From positions 1 through 64,000 of the forward strand of contig DATGOL010000207.1 of NCBI GenBank assembly GCA_035306065.1: a stretch of 64,000 bases of DNA, given 5' to 3'. A model generated the notes under the pieces. That model did not search any database, had not been told where the DNA came from, and saw only the letters and a program-made list of their open reading frames with translations. Below, one piece after another: positions 32,597-42,707 of the stretch (position 1 is its first letter; each line of letters starts with the position of its first letter). The stretch comes from JBBQHX01 sp035306065 (lineage in GTDB: Bacteria; Gemmatimonadota; Gemmatimonadetes; Gemmatimonadales; Gemmatimonadaceae). The position numbers were made by a program, and so were the translations under genes.

Positions 32597-33897
32597 GTGA
32601 GTCTCCCGAAGCAGTCGTAAGTGAACCCCATGCGCTGAAGCTTGCTGGGGTCGTACAGGTTCCTGCCGTCAATCACGATCCGCCCTCGCATGTCCTTCTG
32701 AATGCGCTCGAAATCCGGATTACGGTACTGGTTCCATTCGGTAACCACCACGAGCGCATCAGCGCCTTCGATGGCGGCATAGTTCGACTCCGCGTACTCG
32801 ATGCGGTCGCCGATCCGTCTGCGTGCCTCCGTCATTGCGACCGGATCGTGTGCCACCACTTCGGCGCCCGCCTCCAGAAGCTGGTCTATGAGCACCAGTG
32901 CGGGCGCCTCACGCATGTCATCCGTATTGGGCTTGAAGGCAAGCCCCCAGACGGCGATTCGCTTTCCGCGCAGATCGCCGTTCATTGCAGTGTGAAGCTT
33001 CTCGAACAGACGCCGCTTCTGCTGATCGTTTACGGACTCGACGGCTTCGAGCACCTGCAGGTTCACGTCCCGCTCCGCTGCCGCGCGAACGAGTGCCTGT
33101 ACGTCCTTCGGAAAGCAGGAACCACCGTAGCCAGGGCCCGGGAACAGGAATGATGCGCCGATGCGCGGGTCGCTTCCCATGCCGCGCCTCACGAGCTCCA
33201 CGTTCGCGCCAACCTTCTCGCAAAGGTTCGCAATCTCGTTCATGAACGAGATCCGCGTGGCAAGCATGGCGTTGGCCGCGTACTTGGTCATCTCCGCGGA
33301 GGCAATGTCCATGTACAGGATGGGCTTCCCAGTTCGGACGAACGGCGCATACAGCTCCGCCATGGCCGAGCGTGCAAAGTCGCTCTCGCAACCCACCACC
33401 ACGCGATCGGGGTAGAGGAAGTCATCCACGGCGCTCCCTTCCTTGAGGAACTCCGGGTTGCTGCAAACGTGATAGGGAACGGTGGCGTGCCTGGCCAGAA
33501 CGGCCTCCACCTTTCGCGCGGTGCCAACCGGAACGGTTGACTTGGTGACTACCACCGCCTCACGGCGGAGGCTCTTTCCGATATTCTCCGTTGCCGCAAG
33601 AACGTACTTCAGGTCTGCGGAGCCATCCTCGTCCGGCGGGGTTCCAACCGCAATGAAAACCACCTGCGCATTGGACGCCGCATCTGCAACGTCCGTGGTA
33701 AACTGCAGGCGTCCGGCTGCCTGGTTTTCCTCCACCATGCGATCGAGCCCGGGCTCATAGATCGGAATCTCATTCTTCTTCAGCCGCTCGATCTTCCCCT
33801 CATCCAGGTCAGCGCAGATGACGTCGTTCCCGGTTTCCGCGAGACACGCACCCGCAACGAGACCCACATAGCCCGTACCGATCACCGTCACATTCAC
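32593..33897 (-). CDS. ugd: UDP-glucose 6-dehydrogenase
   Basis: 434 aa from GTG 33897, which has GGGAG 9 nt upstream; a TTG two codons earlier is too close to it. GTGYVGLVAGACLAE Rossmann start, a YEPGL segment, and the catalytic Cys in PGYGGSCFPKD (about residue 260). Two-step oxidation of UDP-glucose to UDP-glucuronate, the substrate of the next gene. The 129-nt gap on its upstream side holds only a small GCGGCA/TGCCGC hairpin. Confidence 0.95.
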   Translation of the reverse strand: MNVTVIGTGYVGLVAGACLAETGNDVICADLDEGKIERLKKNEIPIYEPGLDRMVEENQAAGRLQFTTDVADAASNAQVVFIAVGTPPDEDGSADLKYVLAATENIGKSLRREAVVVTKSTVPVGTARKVEAVLARHATVPYHVCSNPEFLKEGSAVDDFLYPDRVVVGCESDFARSAMAELYAPFVRTGKPILYMDIASAEMTKYAANAMLATRISFMNEIANLCEKVGANVELVRRGMGSDPRIGASFLFPGPGYGGSCFPKDVQALVRAAAERDVNLQVLEAVESVNDQQKRRLFEKLHTAMNGDLRGKRIAVWGLAFKPNTDDMREAPALVLIDQLLEAGAEVVAHDPVAMTEARRRIGDRIEYAESNYAAIEGADALVVVTEWNQYRNPDFERIQKDMRGRIVIDGRNLYDPSKLQRMGFTYDCFGRLT

Positions 33898-34026
33898 GTG
33901 CAAATACTCCCAGGCAGGCGGCAGTGCCGCTCAGTTGACTGTTTGCAACCACGTCCCGTGGCGCAGCCGACCGGGCGCACCTCCACGCCCCAGCGGCAAC
34001 TCGTACGGCATTGCGACAGCCTCACG

Positions 34027-35385
34027 TTAGCGGGCCATGCCCGCCGCGGGAACCGCTGACAGCGCAATGAGTCGTGCCCTGGAGGGATGCATGCGGGCGG
34101 TTGCATTACGCGTGTCCACCACTACGTCCGCATGATCGAGCACGGTCTGGTAGTCCACCCCGTCGTGGTCCGTTACGATAACCACTGCATCCGCGCGCTC
34201 GAGTTCCTCCTGTGAGAACGGCACTCCAACCATGGAATGGTCGCCATCGCGGAACTGCGGGATGAACGGATCGTGATATACCACGTCGGCGCCGCGACCC
34301 TCGAGCAGCCGGATCACATCCAGCGCCGGGCTCTCGCGCATGTCGTCAATGTTCTTCTTGTACGCCACGCCGAGTACCAGGATGCGGCTGCCATTCACCG
34401 ACTTCCTCACGTCGTTGAGCGCGCGGGAAACCTTTTCCGCCACCATGTCAGGCATGGCGCTGTTGATCTCGCTCGCCAGGTCAATGAAGCGCGTCTTGTA
34501 GTTGAGCGTGCGCATCTTCCAGGCGAGATAGTGCGGATCCAGAGGGATGCAGTGTCCGCCGATGCCGGGGCCCGGCGTGAACTTCATGAAGCCGAAGGGC
34601 TTCGTGGCAGCTGCGTCAATCACTTCCCATACGTCCACGCCGAGCTTGTCACAGACGATCGCCATCTCGTTCACGAGCCCGATGTTCACCGCGCGGAACG
34701 TGTTCTCGAGAAGCTTCACGAGTTCCGCGCACTCCGTGCTTGACACCGGAACGACCGTGTCGATCGTGGACGAATACAGCGCATGCGCAGCGCTGGTGCA
34801 GGCCGGCGTTATGCCACCCACCACCTTCGGCGTGTTCCTCGTGTGCCACACGTCATTGCCGGGGTCAACACGCTCGGGGCTGAAGGCCACGAACACGTCT
34901 TCGCCAACCGTGAGGCCGGCGGACTCGAGTCGCGGAACAACGAGCTCGCGTGTGGTGCCAGGGTAAGTGGTACTCTCGAGAACGATCAGCAGCCCAGGGT
35001 GGGCATTGCGCGCAACCGCGTCCATTGCGGAGAGCACATAGCTCATGTCCGGATCGCGCGTCTTGGAAAGTGGCGTGGGAACCGCGATGGAGATGGCGTC
35101 TGCCTCTCCCATGCGAGCCTCGTTCGTGGTTGCCACAATCTTTCCGGAGTCCACGAGCTGCTTCAGCTTGCTCGATGGCACATCCTGAATGTGCGACTCG
35201 CCGCGGTTGATACCGTCTACCGCGCGCTGGCTCACGTCGTAGCCGATCACCTTGAAGCCGGCGTTCGCGAACTCCACAGCGAGGGGAAGTCCCACGTATC
35301 CGAGTCCCACTACCGCTACGGTGGCAGAACGGTCGTTGATTCGTGAGAGCAGCTGATTGTGACTCTCGGAGGCTACTGGATTCAT
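34027..35385 (-). CDS. wbpA: UDP-N-acetyl-D-glucosamine 6-dehydrogenase WbpA
   Basis: 452 aa. VVGLGYVGLPLAVEFA Rossmann site and catalytic Cys in GPGIGGHCIPLDPHYLAWK, the form seen in WbpA/WbpO/WecC-type enzymes rather than Ugd. Presence of wbpB, wbpE and wbpD beside it makes UDP-GlcNAc oxidation to UDP-GlcNAcA the likely reaction. AAGGA lies 7 nt before the ATG. Confidence 0.88.
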   Translation of the reverse strand: MNPVASESHNQLLSRINDRSATVAVVGLGYVGLPLAVEFANAGFKVIGYDVSQRAVDGINRGESHIQDVPSSKLKQLVDSGKIVATTNEARMGEADAISIAVPTPLSKTRDPDMSYVLSAMDAVARNAHPGLLIVLESTTYPGTTRELVVPRLESAGLTVGEDVFVAFSPERVDPGNDVWHTRNTPKVVGGITPACTSAAHALYSSTIDTVVPVSSTECAELVKLLENTFRAVNIGLVNEMAIVCDKLGVDVWEVIDAAATKPFGFMKFTPGPGIGGHCIPLDPHYLAWKMRTLNYKTRFIDLASEINSAMPDMVAEKVSRALNDVRKSVNGSRILVLGVAYKKNIDDMRESPALDVIRLLEGRGADVVYHDPFIPQFRDGDHSMVGVPFSQEELERADAVVIVTDHDGVDYQTVLDHADVVVDTRNATARMHPSRARLIALSAVPAAGMAR

Positions 35386-35418
35386 CGGATGTTCCTTACA
35401 GTGCGCGTCTGCGCGTTC

Positions 35419-36531
35419 TTATCGTCCGTAGAAGGCCCGCACCGCCGAGGCAACCTCGTCGAGCTGAACCTGCGTGAGCTCAGGGTAAATCGGGAGTGAT
35501 ATCACTTCCTGCGCTGCCTTTTCGGCCTCCGGGCAGCTGCCCGGCTGGTAGCCGAGGTACTCAAAGCAGGGTTGCAGGTGCAGCGGCAACGGGTAATAGA
35601 TGGCCGAACCGATTCCGCGAGCGCCCAGATATTCCTTGAGCTCATCACGACGCTCAACCCTGAGAGTGTACTGGTTATAGATCGATTCGTTGTCCGGGTC
35701 CACCCACGGTGTTGTCACAGCTGCGAGATCTGCAAACGCCTCATTGTAGAAGGCTGCATTCTCCCGCCGCTTCGCACTCCAGCCTGCGAGATGCGGGAGC
35801 TTTGCACTCAGCACCACTGCCTGCAGCGCATCCAGCCTGCTGTTGTACCCCACTTCCTCATGATGGTAGGTGCGCACGCTGCCGTGCGTACGAAGCCTCA
35901 TGAGGCGATTGAAAAGCGCTTCGTCCTGAGTGACGATCATCCCCCCGTCTCCGTACCCACCCAGATTCTTGGACGGGAAAAAGGAGAAGGTTCCGATTGT
36001 CGCGAAGGCCCCTGCCGGTGTCCAGCTGCCGCCTATTCGACGTCTCGCGCCGATGGACTGGGCGGCGTCCTCGATCACTGGCAAACCGCCTGCCGCCTGC
36101 TTCACGGCCTCCAGCGGCGCCATCTGCCCGAACAGGTCCACCGGAACCACGGCACGGGTGCGACTGGTCACCGCCGCCGTCACCGCCTCGGGCGAGATAT
36201 TGAATGACCGTGGCTCGATATCCACGAATACGGGGCGCGCGCCGACGTTGTGGATCGTTCCGGCCGTCGCAAAAAAAGTGAACGGGGTTGTTACGACTTC
36301 GTCATCCCTGCCCACATCCAGGGCCCGCAGCGCAAGCAGGAGCGCATCGGTTCCGCTCGCACACCCCACCGCATACCGCGTATCCGAGAGCTCCGCCACC
36401 TCCCGCTCGAGCTTCGCTACGGCCTCACCGAGAATGAACCTCTGCTCCTCCACGAGAGAGAGTATTCCCGGAATCACCTCATCCCGGATGGTATCGTGCT
36501 GAGCGCGCAGGTCGAGCAGAGGTACAGGCAT
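35419..36531 (-). CDS. wbpE: PLP-dependent aminotransferase WbpE (DegT/DnrJ/EryC1 family)
   Basis: 370 aa from ATG 36531 (MPVPLLDLRAQ start typical of the family); the longer frame has no family match. GCASGTDALLLALRA, EDAAQSIGA, and the PLP lysine in FFPSKNLGGYGDGG. In the Wbp pathway it adds the 3-amino group to the 3-keto sugar made by WbpB. No strong RBS is visible; the gap to wbpB is 79 nt. Confidence 0.9.
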   Translation of the reverse strand: MPVPLLDLRAQHDTIRDEVIPGILSLVEEQRFILGEAVAKLEREVAELSDTRYAVGCASGTDALLLALRALDVGRDDEVVTTPFTFFATAGTIHNVGARPVFVDIEPRSFNISPEAVTAAVTSRTRAVVPVDLFGQMAPLEAVKQAAGGLPVIEDAAQSIGARRRIGGSWTPAGAFATIGTFSFFPSKNLGGYGDGGMIVTQDEALFNRLMRLRTHGSVRTYHHEEVGYNSRLDALQAVVLSAKLPHLAGWSAKRRENAAFYNEAFADLAAVTTPWVDPDNESIYNQYTLRVERRDELKEYLGARGIGSAIYYPLPLHLQPCFEYLGYQPGSCPEAEKAAQEVISLPIYPELTQVQLDEVASAVRAFYGR

Positions 36532-36610
36532 CTGTGTGGCCGGAATCAGGTCTGGTATTGCAGCTGGGAGTAGATGCGAAAAGTCGCTTGCCGCACTGCG
36601 ATTGGAACGC

Positions 36611-37657
36611 TCACCGCCTGATCTGCAACGGAATGGGAACCTCGCAGCCGGTACGCGCCGACTCGTAGATGCCCAGCACCAGTTCCAGCGACTTGCGCCC
36701 TGCACGACCATCGGTGTCCGGATTCATCTCTCCGCGAATCGCGGCGAGAACGTTCCGGTAGTAGCCCTCATGGCCGTACCCGTACACATTCGGCGGGTTG
36801 GTGTCGGCAGCATCCACCAGCTTGTCGTCGTCGTCGTAATCCTCGAACTGCCAGGTTTCCACGCGATTCACCGCGGTACCGCCAATCTTCACCGACCCCG
36901 TTTCACCCAGGATGGTGATGGATCCCTCGAGGTTTCGCGGATAGGTGAGCATTGTAACCTCGATGGTACCCAGTGCTCCGCTGCGGAACTTGAGTACGGC
37001 AACGCCCGTATCCTCGGACTCGATCTGCCTGGCGAGGGTCGCGGTCTTCGCGATTACACTCTCTACCGGGCCAACCAGCCACTGGATCAGGTCAACGTAG
37101 TGAGACGCCTGGTTGAGGAACGCGCCGCCGTCGAACTCCCACGTGCCACGCCAGGGAGCCTGGTCGTAGTACTCCTGCGGACGCGTCCACCTTACCGTGC
37201 AGTTTGCCAGGAAGATCCGGCCGAACCTGCCCTTGTCGATCGCGCGCTTCAGCAGCTGCACGGGAGCGTTCAGCCGGTTCTGCTTCACGACGAAGAGCTT
37301 GACGCCGGCTGCATCACACGCGTGCACGAGCTCGTCTGCCGCCGTAAGCGAGATGGCCATCGGCTTCTCGGAGATGACGTGCTTCCCCGCCCCGGCCGCC
37401 ATGATTCCGTGCTTCGGATGAAGGCCACTCGGCGTGCAGATTGCCACCGCGTCGCAGGGCGCTTCCGAGAGCATTCGCTCGTAGCTGGTGAAAGCCGGCA
37501 CGCCATGAGCATCTGCCGCGGCATTGGCGCGCTCCGGCACGATGTCACAAACCGCGGCCAGCTCCAGGCCTTCCACCCGCTCTATTGCCTCGAAGTGGTT
37601 GCGCGAGATACGGCCGCAGCCAACCAGCGCTATTCGCAGGGTGCCTGACGCGTTCAA
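36611..37657 (-). CDS. wbpB: Gfo/Idh/MocA-type NAD-dependent sugar dehydrogenase WbpB
   Basis: 348 aa, TTG start with GAGG 7 nt upstream. Rossmann VGCGRISRNHFEAI, then CTPSGLHPKH and the EKPMAISL motif, whose Lys is catalytic in this superfamily. GGAFLNQASHYVD is as in WlbA/WbpB, which oxidise C3 of UDP-GlcNAcA. Next to wbpD, wbpE and wbpA. Confidence 0.88.
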   Translation of the reverse strand: MNASGTLRIALVGCGRISRNHFEAIERVEGLELAAVCDIVPERANAAADAHGVPAFTSYERMLSEAPCDAVAICTPSGLHPKHGIMAAGAGKHVISEKPMAISLTAADELVHACDAAGVKLFVVKQNRLNAPVQLLKRAIDKGRFGRIFLANCTVRWTRPQEYYDQAPWRGTWEFDGGAFLNQASHYVDLIQWLVGPVESVIAKTATLARQIESEDTGVAVLKFRSGALGTIEVTMLTYPRNLEGSITILGETGSVKIGGTAVNRVETWQFEDYDDDDKLVDAADTNPPNVYGYGHEGYYRNVLAAIRGEMNPDTDGRAGRKSLELVLGIYESARTGCEVPIPLQIRR

Positions 37658-37700
37658 CTGGCCGCCTCGGTAACGACGGCGTTCACGATGCCTCTCGGAT

Positions 37701-38279
37701 TCAACGGTCCTCCTCGATTAGCCTGAGTCCCTCGCCGGAGCGTTCGTACACGGTGCCACACGATTCACAGGCACTCTCCCCGGAATCGGCCAGCCTCTCT
37801 CCACACCGGCACATCCAGCCTATCCGGCGAGCAGGCATTCCGACTACCAGGGCAAATGGAGCCACATCCTTCGTGACAACAGCGCCAGCTCCGACAAATG
37901 CATACTCGCCTAGCGTCAACCCGCACACAACGGTGGCATTCGCCCCGATCGTGGCGCCGCGCCTCACCAGAGTGCGCTGGTATTCGTGCTTGCGCGAAAC
38001 GGCACTACGCGGGTTCAGCACATTCGTGAACACCATGCTCGGACCGCAGAACACGTCGTCCTCCAGCTCCACACCTTCGTAAATCGACACGTTGTTCTGG
38101 ATCTTCACGTTGTTCCCTATGCGCACCCCACCCATCACCACAACGTTCTGCCCCAGTGAGCAACTGTTTCCGATACGCGCGCCTGGCATAACGTGGCAGA
38201 AGTGCCAGATGCGCGTACCTTCGCCCACCTCGGCACCATCGTCCACGTAGCTCGATTCATGAATGAAGGGAGCAGACAT
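37701..38279 (-). CDS. wbpD: UDP-amino-sugar N-acetyltransferase WbpD
   Basis: 192 aa from ATG 38279, with AAGGA 8 nt upstream. Left-handed beta-helix of hexapeptide repeats (residues about 10-150), then a C-terminal zinc-ribbon-like tail with CRCG and CESCG. Acetylates the 3-amino group, completing UDP-2,3-diacetamido-2,3-dideoxy-glucuronate. No WbpI-type 2-epimerase follows, so either the gluco form is used or the epimerase is elsewhere. Starts 29 nt after carB. Confidence 0.9.
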   Translation of the reverse strand: MSAPFIHESSYVDDGAEVGEGTRIWHFCHVMPGARIGNSCSLGQNVVVMGGVRIGNNVKIQNNVSIYEGVELEDDVFCGPSMVFTNVLNPRSAVSRKHEYQRTLVRRGATIGANATVVCGLTLGEYAFVGAGAVVTKDVAPFALVVGMPARRIGWMCRCGERLADSGESACESCGTVYERSGEGLRLIEEDR

Positions 38280-38308
38280 TACGATATCCTTGCGCCCGGA
38301 TTCCGGAA

Positions 38309-41300
38309 TCAGGCTGCACCAACGGGTGACAGCGTTGCATGCCATTCCTGCAGCGACTTCACCGCCGGCTCGCGGGAACGAAGCGAGAGGATCGCATCTC
38401 CGGCAGCGGAGGCAGCGGACAGCGTGGTGGTGTATGGAACCCTGTTGGCTATGGCAGCCTGACGCAGCGTGTAGTCATCACGCTGTGCGTGCTTGCCAAG
38501 TGGCGTGTTGATCAGCAACTGGATGTCTCCGTTGACGATCATGTCCATACCGTGCGGCCTTCCCTCATGCACCTTCAACACCCGCTCGGCCGGGATTCCC
38601 AGGCCTCGCAGGTAGTTCGCGGTGCCTGACGTAGCCATGATCCCGAAGCCCATTTCATGGAATCGCCTCACGATGGGAACGGCCGCGGCCTTGTCGCCAT
38701 CGTTCACGGTGACGAAGATGTTGCCCTCCAGCGGGAGCGAGTTCTCCGCCGCAACCTGTGCCTTGGCAAACGCGGTCCCGAAGGTGGTGGCAATACCCAT
38801 CACCTCTCCGGTGGAACGCATCTCCGGGCCAAGTATGGGGTCGAACTCACGGAACTTCTTGAAGGGGAACACCGCCTCCTTAACGCTCACGAACGACGGA
38901 ACTATCTCGCTGGTGAACCCGATGTCCTTCAGGAGTTCGCCGGTCATCACTCGCGCTGCGTAGGACGCGAGCGGCACACCGATGGCCTTTGACACGAACG
39001 GAATGGTGCGACTTCCACGTGGATTCACCTCGAGCACGTATACCACTCCGCCCTTTACCGCGAACTGAACGTTGATCAGCCCAACCACGCCGAGCGCCTT
39101 TGCAAGCGCAACGGTATGCTCGCGCATCATCTCGACGTCGGCAGCATCGATCAGGTACGGCGGCAGCACACATGCGGAATCGCCCGAGTGAATGCCGGCG
39201 TCTTCAATGTGCTGCATGACGCCGCCGATCACGACGTCGGTTCCATCCGAGATCGCATCCACATCGGCCTCGTACGCGTCCTCGAGGAAGCTGTCGATGA
39301 GAACCGGCCTGTCTTCGGAAACGAGCGCTGCACGCTCGAAGTACTCGCGCAGTTGCGCCTCGTCGTACACGATCTCCATGGCGCGACCACCGAGCACGTA
39401 CGACGGCCGCACGAGAATCGGATAGCCTATCCGGTTGGCGATCTCAACAGATTCGTCCACGCTCGTTGCAGTCCCGTTCTCCGGCTGCCTGATTCCCAGC
39501 TGGCGTGCGATCGCGTCGAAGCGCTTCCGGTCCTCCGCGATGTCTATTGCATCCGGTGACGTGCCCAGTATCGGGACTCCCGCTGCCTCCAACTGCCTGG
39601 TGAGCTTCAGCGGCGTCTGTCCGCCAAGCTGCACTATCACGCCAAGCGGCTTCTCACGGTCTACGATCTCGAGGACGTCCTCGAACGTGAGCGGCTCGAA
39701 GTAAAGCTTGTCGGACGTGTCGAAGTCCGTGGATACGGTTTCCGGGTTGGAGTTGACCATGATGGTCTCGAAACCACGCTCGCGAAGTGCAAGCGCCGCA
39801 CGAACGCAGCAGTAGTCGAACTCTACACCCTGCCCGATCCTGTTCGGCCCGGACCCCAGGATGATCACGGACTCCCTGCCGGTTCTCGGAGACTCACTCT
39901 CCTCGTCGTAGCAGGAGTACAGGTACGGGGTGGACGACGGAAACTCTCCCGCACACGTATCCACCATCTTGTACGCCGGGCGAACGCCGAGTGCCCAGCG
40001 GCGTTCACGCACTGCCTGCTCCGATTCCGCGCGCAGTACTCCAAGCTGCCGGTCGCTGAAGCCCATGCGCTTCATTGCACGAAGTGACTTCTCGTCAGTC
40101 TCCGCAAGCGCGGCATACTCGCGCTCCGCCTCAATCAGCTCCTCGAGCTGCCAGAGGAACCACCTGTCAATGCGCGTCAGTTCGTGGATCTCCTCCACGT
40201 CGAAGCCCGCGAGGAACGCGCGCTTGACCTGGAAGATGCGCTCGGGCGTCGGCTGCCTCAGTGCTGCACGAAGTGTCTCGGGGGTGGCGTCAGGCAGGCG
40301 ATCGTCATCCAGCTTGTTTGCGGCTGTCCATCCGGTGCGTCCGTTCTCGAGTGCGCGAAGTCCCTTCTGGAACGCCTCCTTGAACGTGCGCCCGATTGCC
40401 ATGGACTCACCCACCGACTTCATCTGGGTGGTCAGACGCGGGTCCGAAGCCGTGAACTTCTCGAAGGCGAACCGCGGGCACTTCACCACCACGTAGTCCA
40501 GCACGGGCTCAAAGGAGGCCGGCGTGGTACGCGTTATGTCGTTGGGAATCTCGTCCAGCGTGTAACCAACTGCCAGCTTGGCCCCGATACGCGCAATGGG
40601 AAATCCGGTTGCCTTGGACGCCAGTGCAGACGAACGCGAAACGCGCGGATTCATCTCGATCACCAGCAGGTCGCCGTTCTCCGGGCTTACAGCAAACTGG
40701 ATATTGCAGCCACCAGCCTCCACTCCGATCTCGCGAATCACCTTCACTGCGGCGTCTCGCATTACCTGGTACTCGCGATCGGTGAGCGTCATCGCAGGCG
40801 CCACGGTAATGGAGTCACCGGTGTGCACACCCATTGGATCGATGTTCTCGATGGAGCACACGATCACCACGTTGTCCGCGTGATCGCGCATCACCTCCAG
40901 CTCGAACTCCTTCCAGCCGAGCACACTCTGCTCGATGAGCACCTCGCCTACCGGAGACTCCGAGAGGCCGCGCCTCACGATTGCCTCGAACTCATCCCTG
41001 TTGTACGCCACACCACCGCCTGCTCCGCCCAGCGTGAACGACGGCCGGATGATGGCCGGAAAGCCGGTTTCCTCCGCAACGTCCAGCGCTTCCTGCCAGC
41101 TTGCCGCTACACGACCCTTCGGAACCTGAAGTCCGATCCGCTCCATCGCCTCCGAGAACAGCGCACGATCCTCGGCCACCTTGATAGCACGCTCCTTGGC
41201 GCCGATAAGCTCCACTCCGTACTTCTCCAGAACGCCATTCTCGGCAAGCGCCAGAGCCGTATTCAACGCAGTCTGGCCACCCATTGTCGGAAGGATTGCG

Positions 41301-41551
41301 TCCGGACGCTCCTTCTCGATGATGAGTTCCAGGTACTCCGGCGTCACCGGCTCGATGTACGTACGATCGGCAAACTCCGGATCCGTCATGATGGTGGCCG
41401 GATTGGAGTTCACGAGAATCACCTCGTAACCCTCCTCCCGAAGCGCCTTTGCTGCCTGCGTTCCGGAGTAATCGAACTCCGCTGCCTGCCCGATTACGAT
41501 CGGCCCGGAGCCGATGAGCAGGATGCGGTTTATGTCAGTGCGTCGCGGCAT
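38309..41551 (-). CDS. carB: Carbamoyl-phosphate synthase large subunit
   Basis: 1080 aa, full length, with two ATP-grasp halves (about 1-400 and 550-940, each opening with an IGSGP/ILGSGPNRIGQ block), an oligomerisation domain between them and a C-terminal MGS-like allosteric domain (about 945-1075). Makes carbamoyl phosphate for pyrimidines and arginine. The glutaminase carA is not adjacent. Its start lies inside rmd (17-nt overlap) and wbpD follows after 29 nt, so it is embedded in the nucleotide-sugar operon. Confidence 0.97.
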   Translation of the reverse strand: MPRRTDINRILLIGSGPIVIGQAAEFDYSGTQAAKALREEGYEVILVNSNPATIMTDPEFADRTYIEPVTPEYLELIIEKERPDAILPTMGGQTALNTALALAENGVLEKYGVELIGAKERAIKVAEDRALFSEAMERIGLQVPKGRVAASWQEALDVAEETGFPAIIRPSFTLGGAGGGVAYNRDEFEAIVRRGLSESPVGEVLIEQSVLGWKEFELEVMRDHADNVVIVCSIENIDPMGVHTGDSITVAPAMTLTDREYQVMRDAAVKVIREIGVEAGGCNIQFAVSPENGDLLVIEMNPRVSRSSALASKATGFPIARIGAKLAVGYTLDEIPNDITRTTPASFEPVLDYVVVKCPRFAFEKFTASDPRLTTQMKSVGESMAIGRTFKEAFQKGLRALENGRTGWTAANKLDDDRLPDATPETLRAALRQPTPERIFQVKRAFLAGFDVEEIHELTRIDRWFLWQLEELIEAEREYAALAETDEKSLRAMKRMGFSDRQLGVLRAESEQAVRERRWALGVRPAYKMVDTCAGEFPSSTPYLYSCYDEESESPRTGRESVIILGSGPNRIGQGVEFDYCCVRAALALRERGFETIMVNSNPETVSTDFDTSDKLYFEPLTFEDVLEIVDREKPLGVIVQLGGQTPLKLTRQLEAAGVPILGTSPDAIDIAEDRKRFDAIARQLGIRQPENGTATSVDESVEIANRIGYPILVRPSYVLGGRAMEIVYDEAQLREYFERAALVSEDRPVLIDSFLEDAYEADVDAISDGTDVVIGGVMQHIEDAGIHSGDSACVLPPYLIDAADVEMMREHTVALAKALGVVGLINVQFAVKGGVVYVLEVNPRGSRTIPFVSKAIGVPLASYAARVMTGELLKDIGFTSEIVPSFVSVKEAVFPFKKFREFDPILGPEMRSTGEVMGIATTFGTAFAKAQVAAENSLPLEGNIFVTVNDGDKAAAVPIVRRFHEMGFGIMATSGTANYLRGLGIPAERVLKVHEGRPHGMDMIVNGDIQLLINTPLGKHAQRDDYTLRQAAIANRVPYTTTLSAASAAGDAILSLRSREPAVKSLQEWHATLSPVGAA

Positions 41552-42707
41552 GGATGAGATCGTCTATCAGGTCATCGAGCGTGCGCGTCGGCGCCCACCC
41601 GGTTGCTTCAACAAGCCTGGCAGGAGACCCCACCAGCACCGGCACATCAGAGGCACGAACAAGTGCGGGATCGGGTTCGAGCACCGCGTCTGCACCAACC
41701 CTGCTCAATATGAGTTGTGCGAGTTCACCAACGCTCGATCCCTGCCCTGAGCATACGTTGTATGACACGCCGGGCACACCGTGCTCGGCGAGTAGAATAT
41801 AGGCTCCCACGACGTCCGCCACATGCGATATGTCCCGCACGGGCGTGGTATTTCCGATTGGCAGCGACCGGCCGCCGGATTCCCGAAGTTCCAGTGCTCT
41901 CCGAACGAGTGCGGGAAGCAGAAAGCGGTCGCTCTGCCCCGCCCCGCTGTGGTTGAACGGACGCGTGGCAATCACGCGCACGCCGTCCTTTCGCCAGCGT
42001 TGCAGTGCGGCTATCTCCTGCGCCGCCTTCGTGGCCCCGTATACGCCGAGCGGGCTCTGTTCGGCGGTCTCCATGAGCGGCATTTCATCGGCGTCGTGAC
42101 GTCCATACTGCTCGGCGCTGCCCACGATCACAACCGAAGGGTCCATCGTGCCTGATGCCCGTCGCGCCGCGATCACCGAGAGCAGCCTGGCCGTGGCTGT
42201 GACGTTGACATCGAAGGCTTCGCCGGGATCGGCGTCTGCGCCCGGAACGAAGGACACGCCGGCAAGGTGGAAAACGGCGTCCGGCGTGGACTCGTCCACG
42301 GCGCGCGCCAGCAGCCGAGCGTCGCGAACGTCACCGTGCAACCAGTGGATTTCCTGAACTGGCAGGTTCGCAACTGCGTGGGTGCCTGGAAGCTGCTGCC
42401 CCGAGCCTGCAGCTGATCCACCATTCGGATGACGAGTGTCATCTGCAACGGGATCCAGCGACAGCGCGGTAACGTTCCATCCCTGGCTCAGCAGCTCGCG
42501 GCAGAGCCAGCGCCCCACGAAGCCCGCAGCACCCGTAACCAGCGCGGATCGGCCGGCACCTGGCGATGGCGAGGCAGCGCCGGAGTTCAGCGAAGGAGAT
42601 GGGGCCCGCTCACCGGTGGAGCGCGGCGAGCCCCAAGCCGATGACGATCCGCTGCCACCCTTCACGCGGCCACCGGTTGCTTCAGATCCGCCGTCAGCGT
42701 CCGTCAC
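41535..42707 (-). CDS. rmd: GDP-4-dehydro-6-deoxy-D-mannose reductase-like SDR
   Basis: 390 aa, GTG start overlapping gmd by 14 nt. Residues 1-52 are a Gly/Ser/Pro-rich extension absent from typical 300-aa Rmd proteins. Then comes a canonical extended SDR: GAAGFVGRW, HLAGVSFVPG, and YGATK with the catalytic Tyr/Lys. Directly after gmd, it probably reduces GDP-4-keto-6-deoxymannose to GDP-rhamnose or a related 6-deoxyhexose; stereochemistry is not readable. Confidence 0.82.
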   Translation of the reverse strand: MTDADGGSEATGGRVKGGSGSSSAWGSPRSTGERAPSPSLNSGAASPSPGAGRSALVTGAAGFVGRWLCRELLSQGWNVTALSLDPVADDTRHPNGGSAAGSGQQLPGTHAVANLPVQEIHWLHGDVRDARLLARAVDESTPDAVFHLAGVSFVPGADADPGEAFDVNVTATARLLSVIAARRASGTMDPSVVIVGSAEQYGRHDADEMPLMETAEQSPLGVYGATKAAQEIAALQRWRKDGVRVIATRPFNHSGAGQSDRFLLPALVRRALELRESGGRSLPIGNTTPVRDISHVADVVGAYILLAEHGVPGVSYNVCSGQGSSVGELAQLILSRVGADAVLEPDPALVRASDVPVLVGSPARLVEATGWAPTRTLDDLIDDLIHAATH

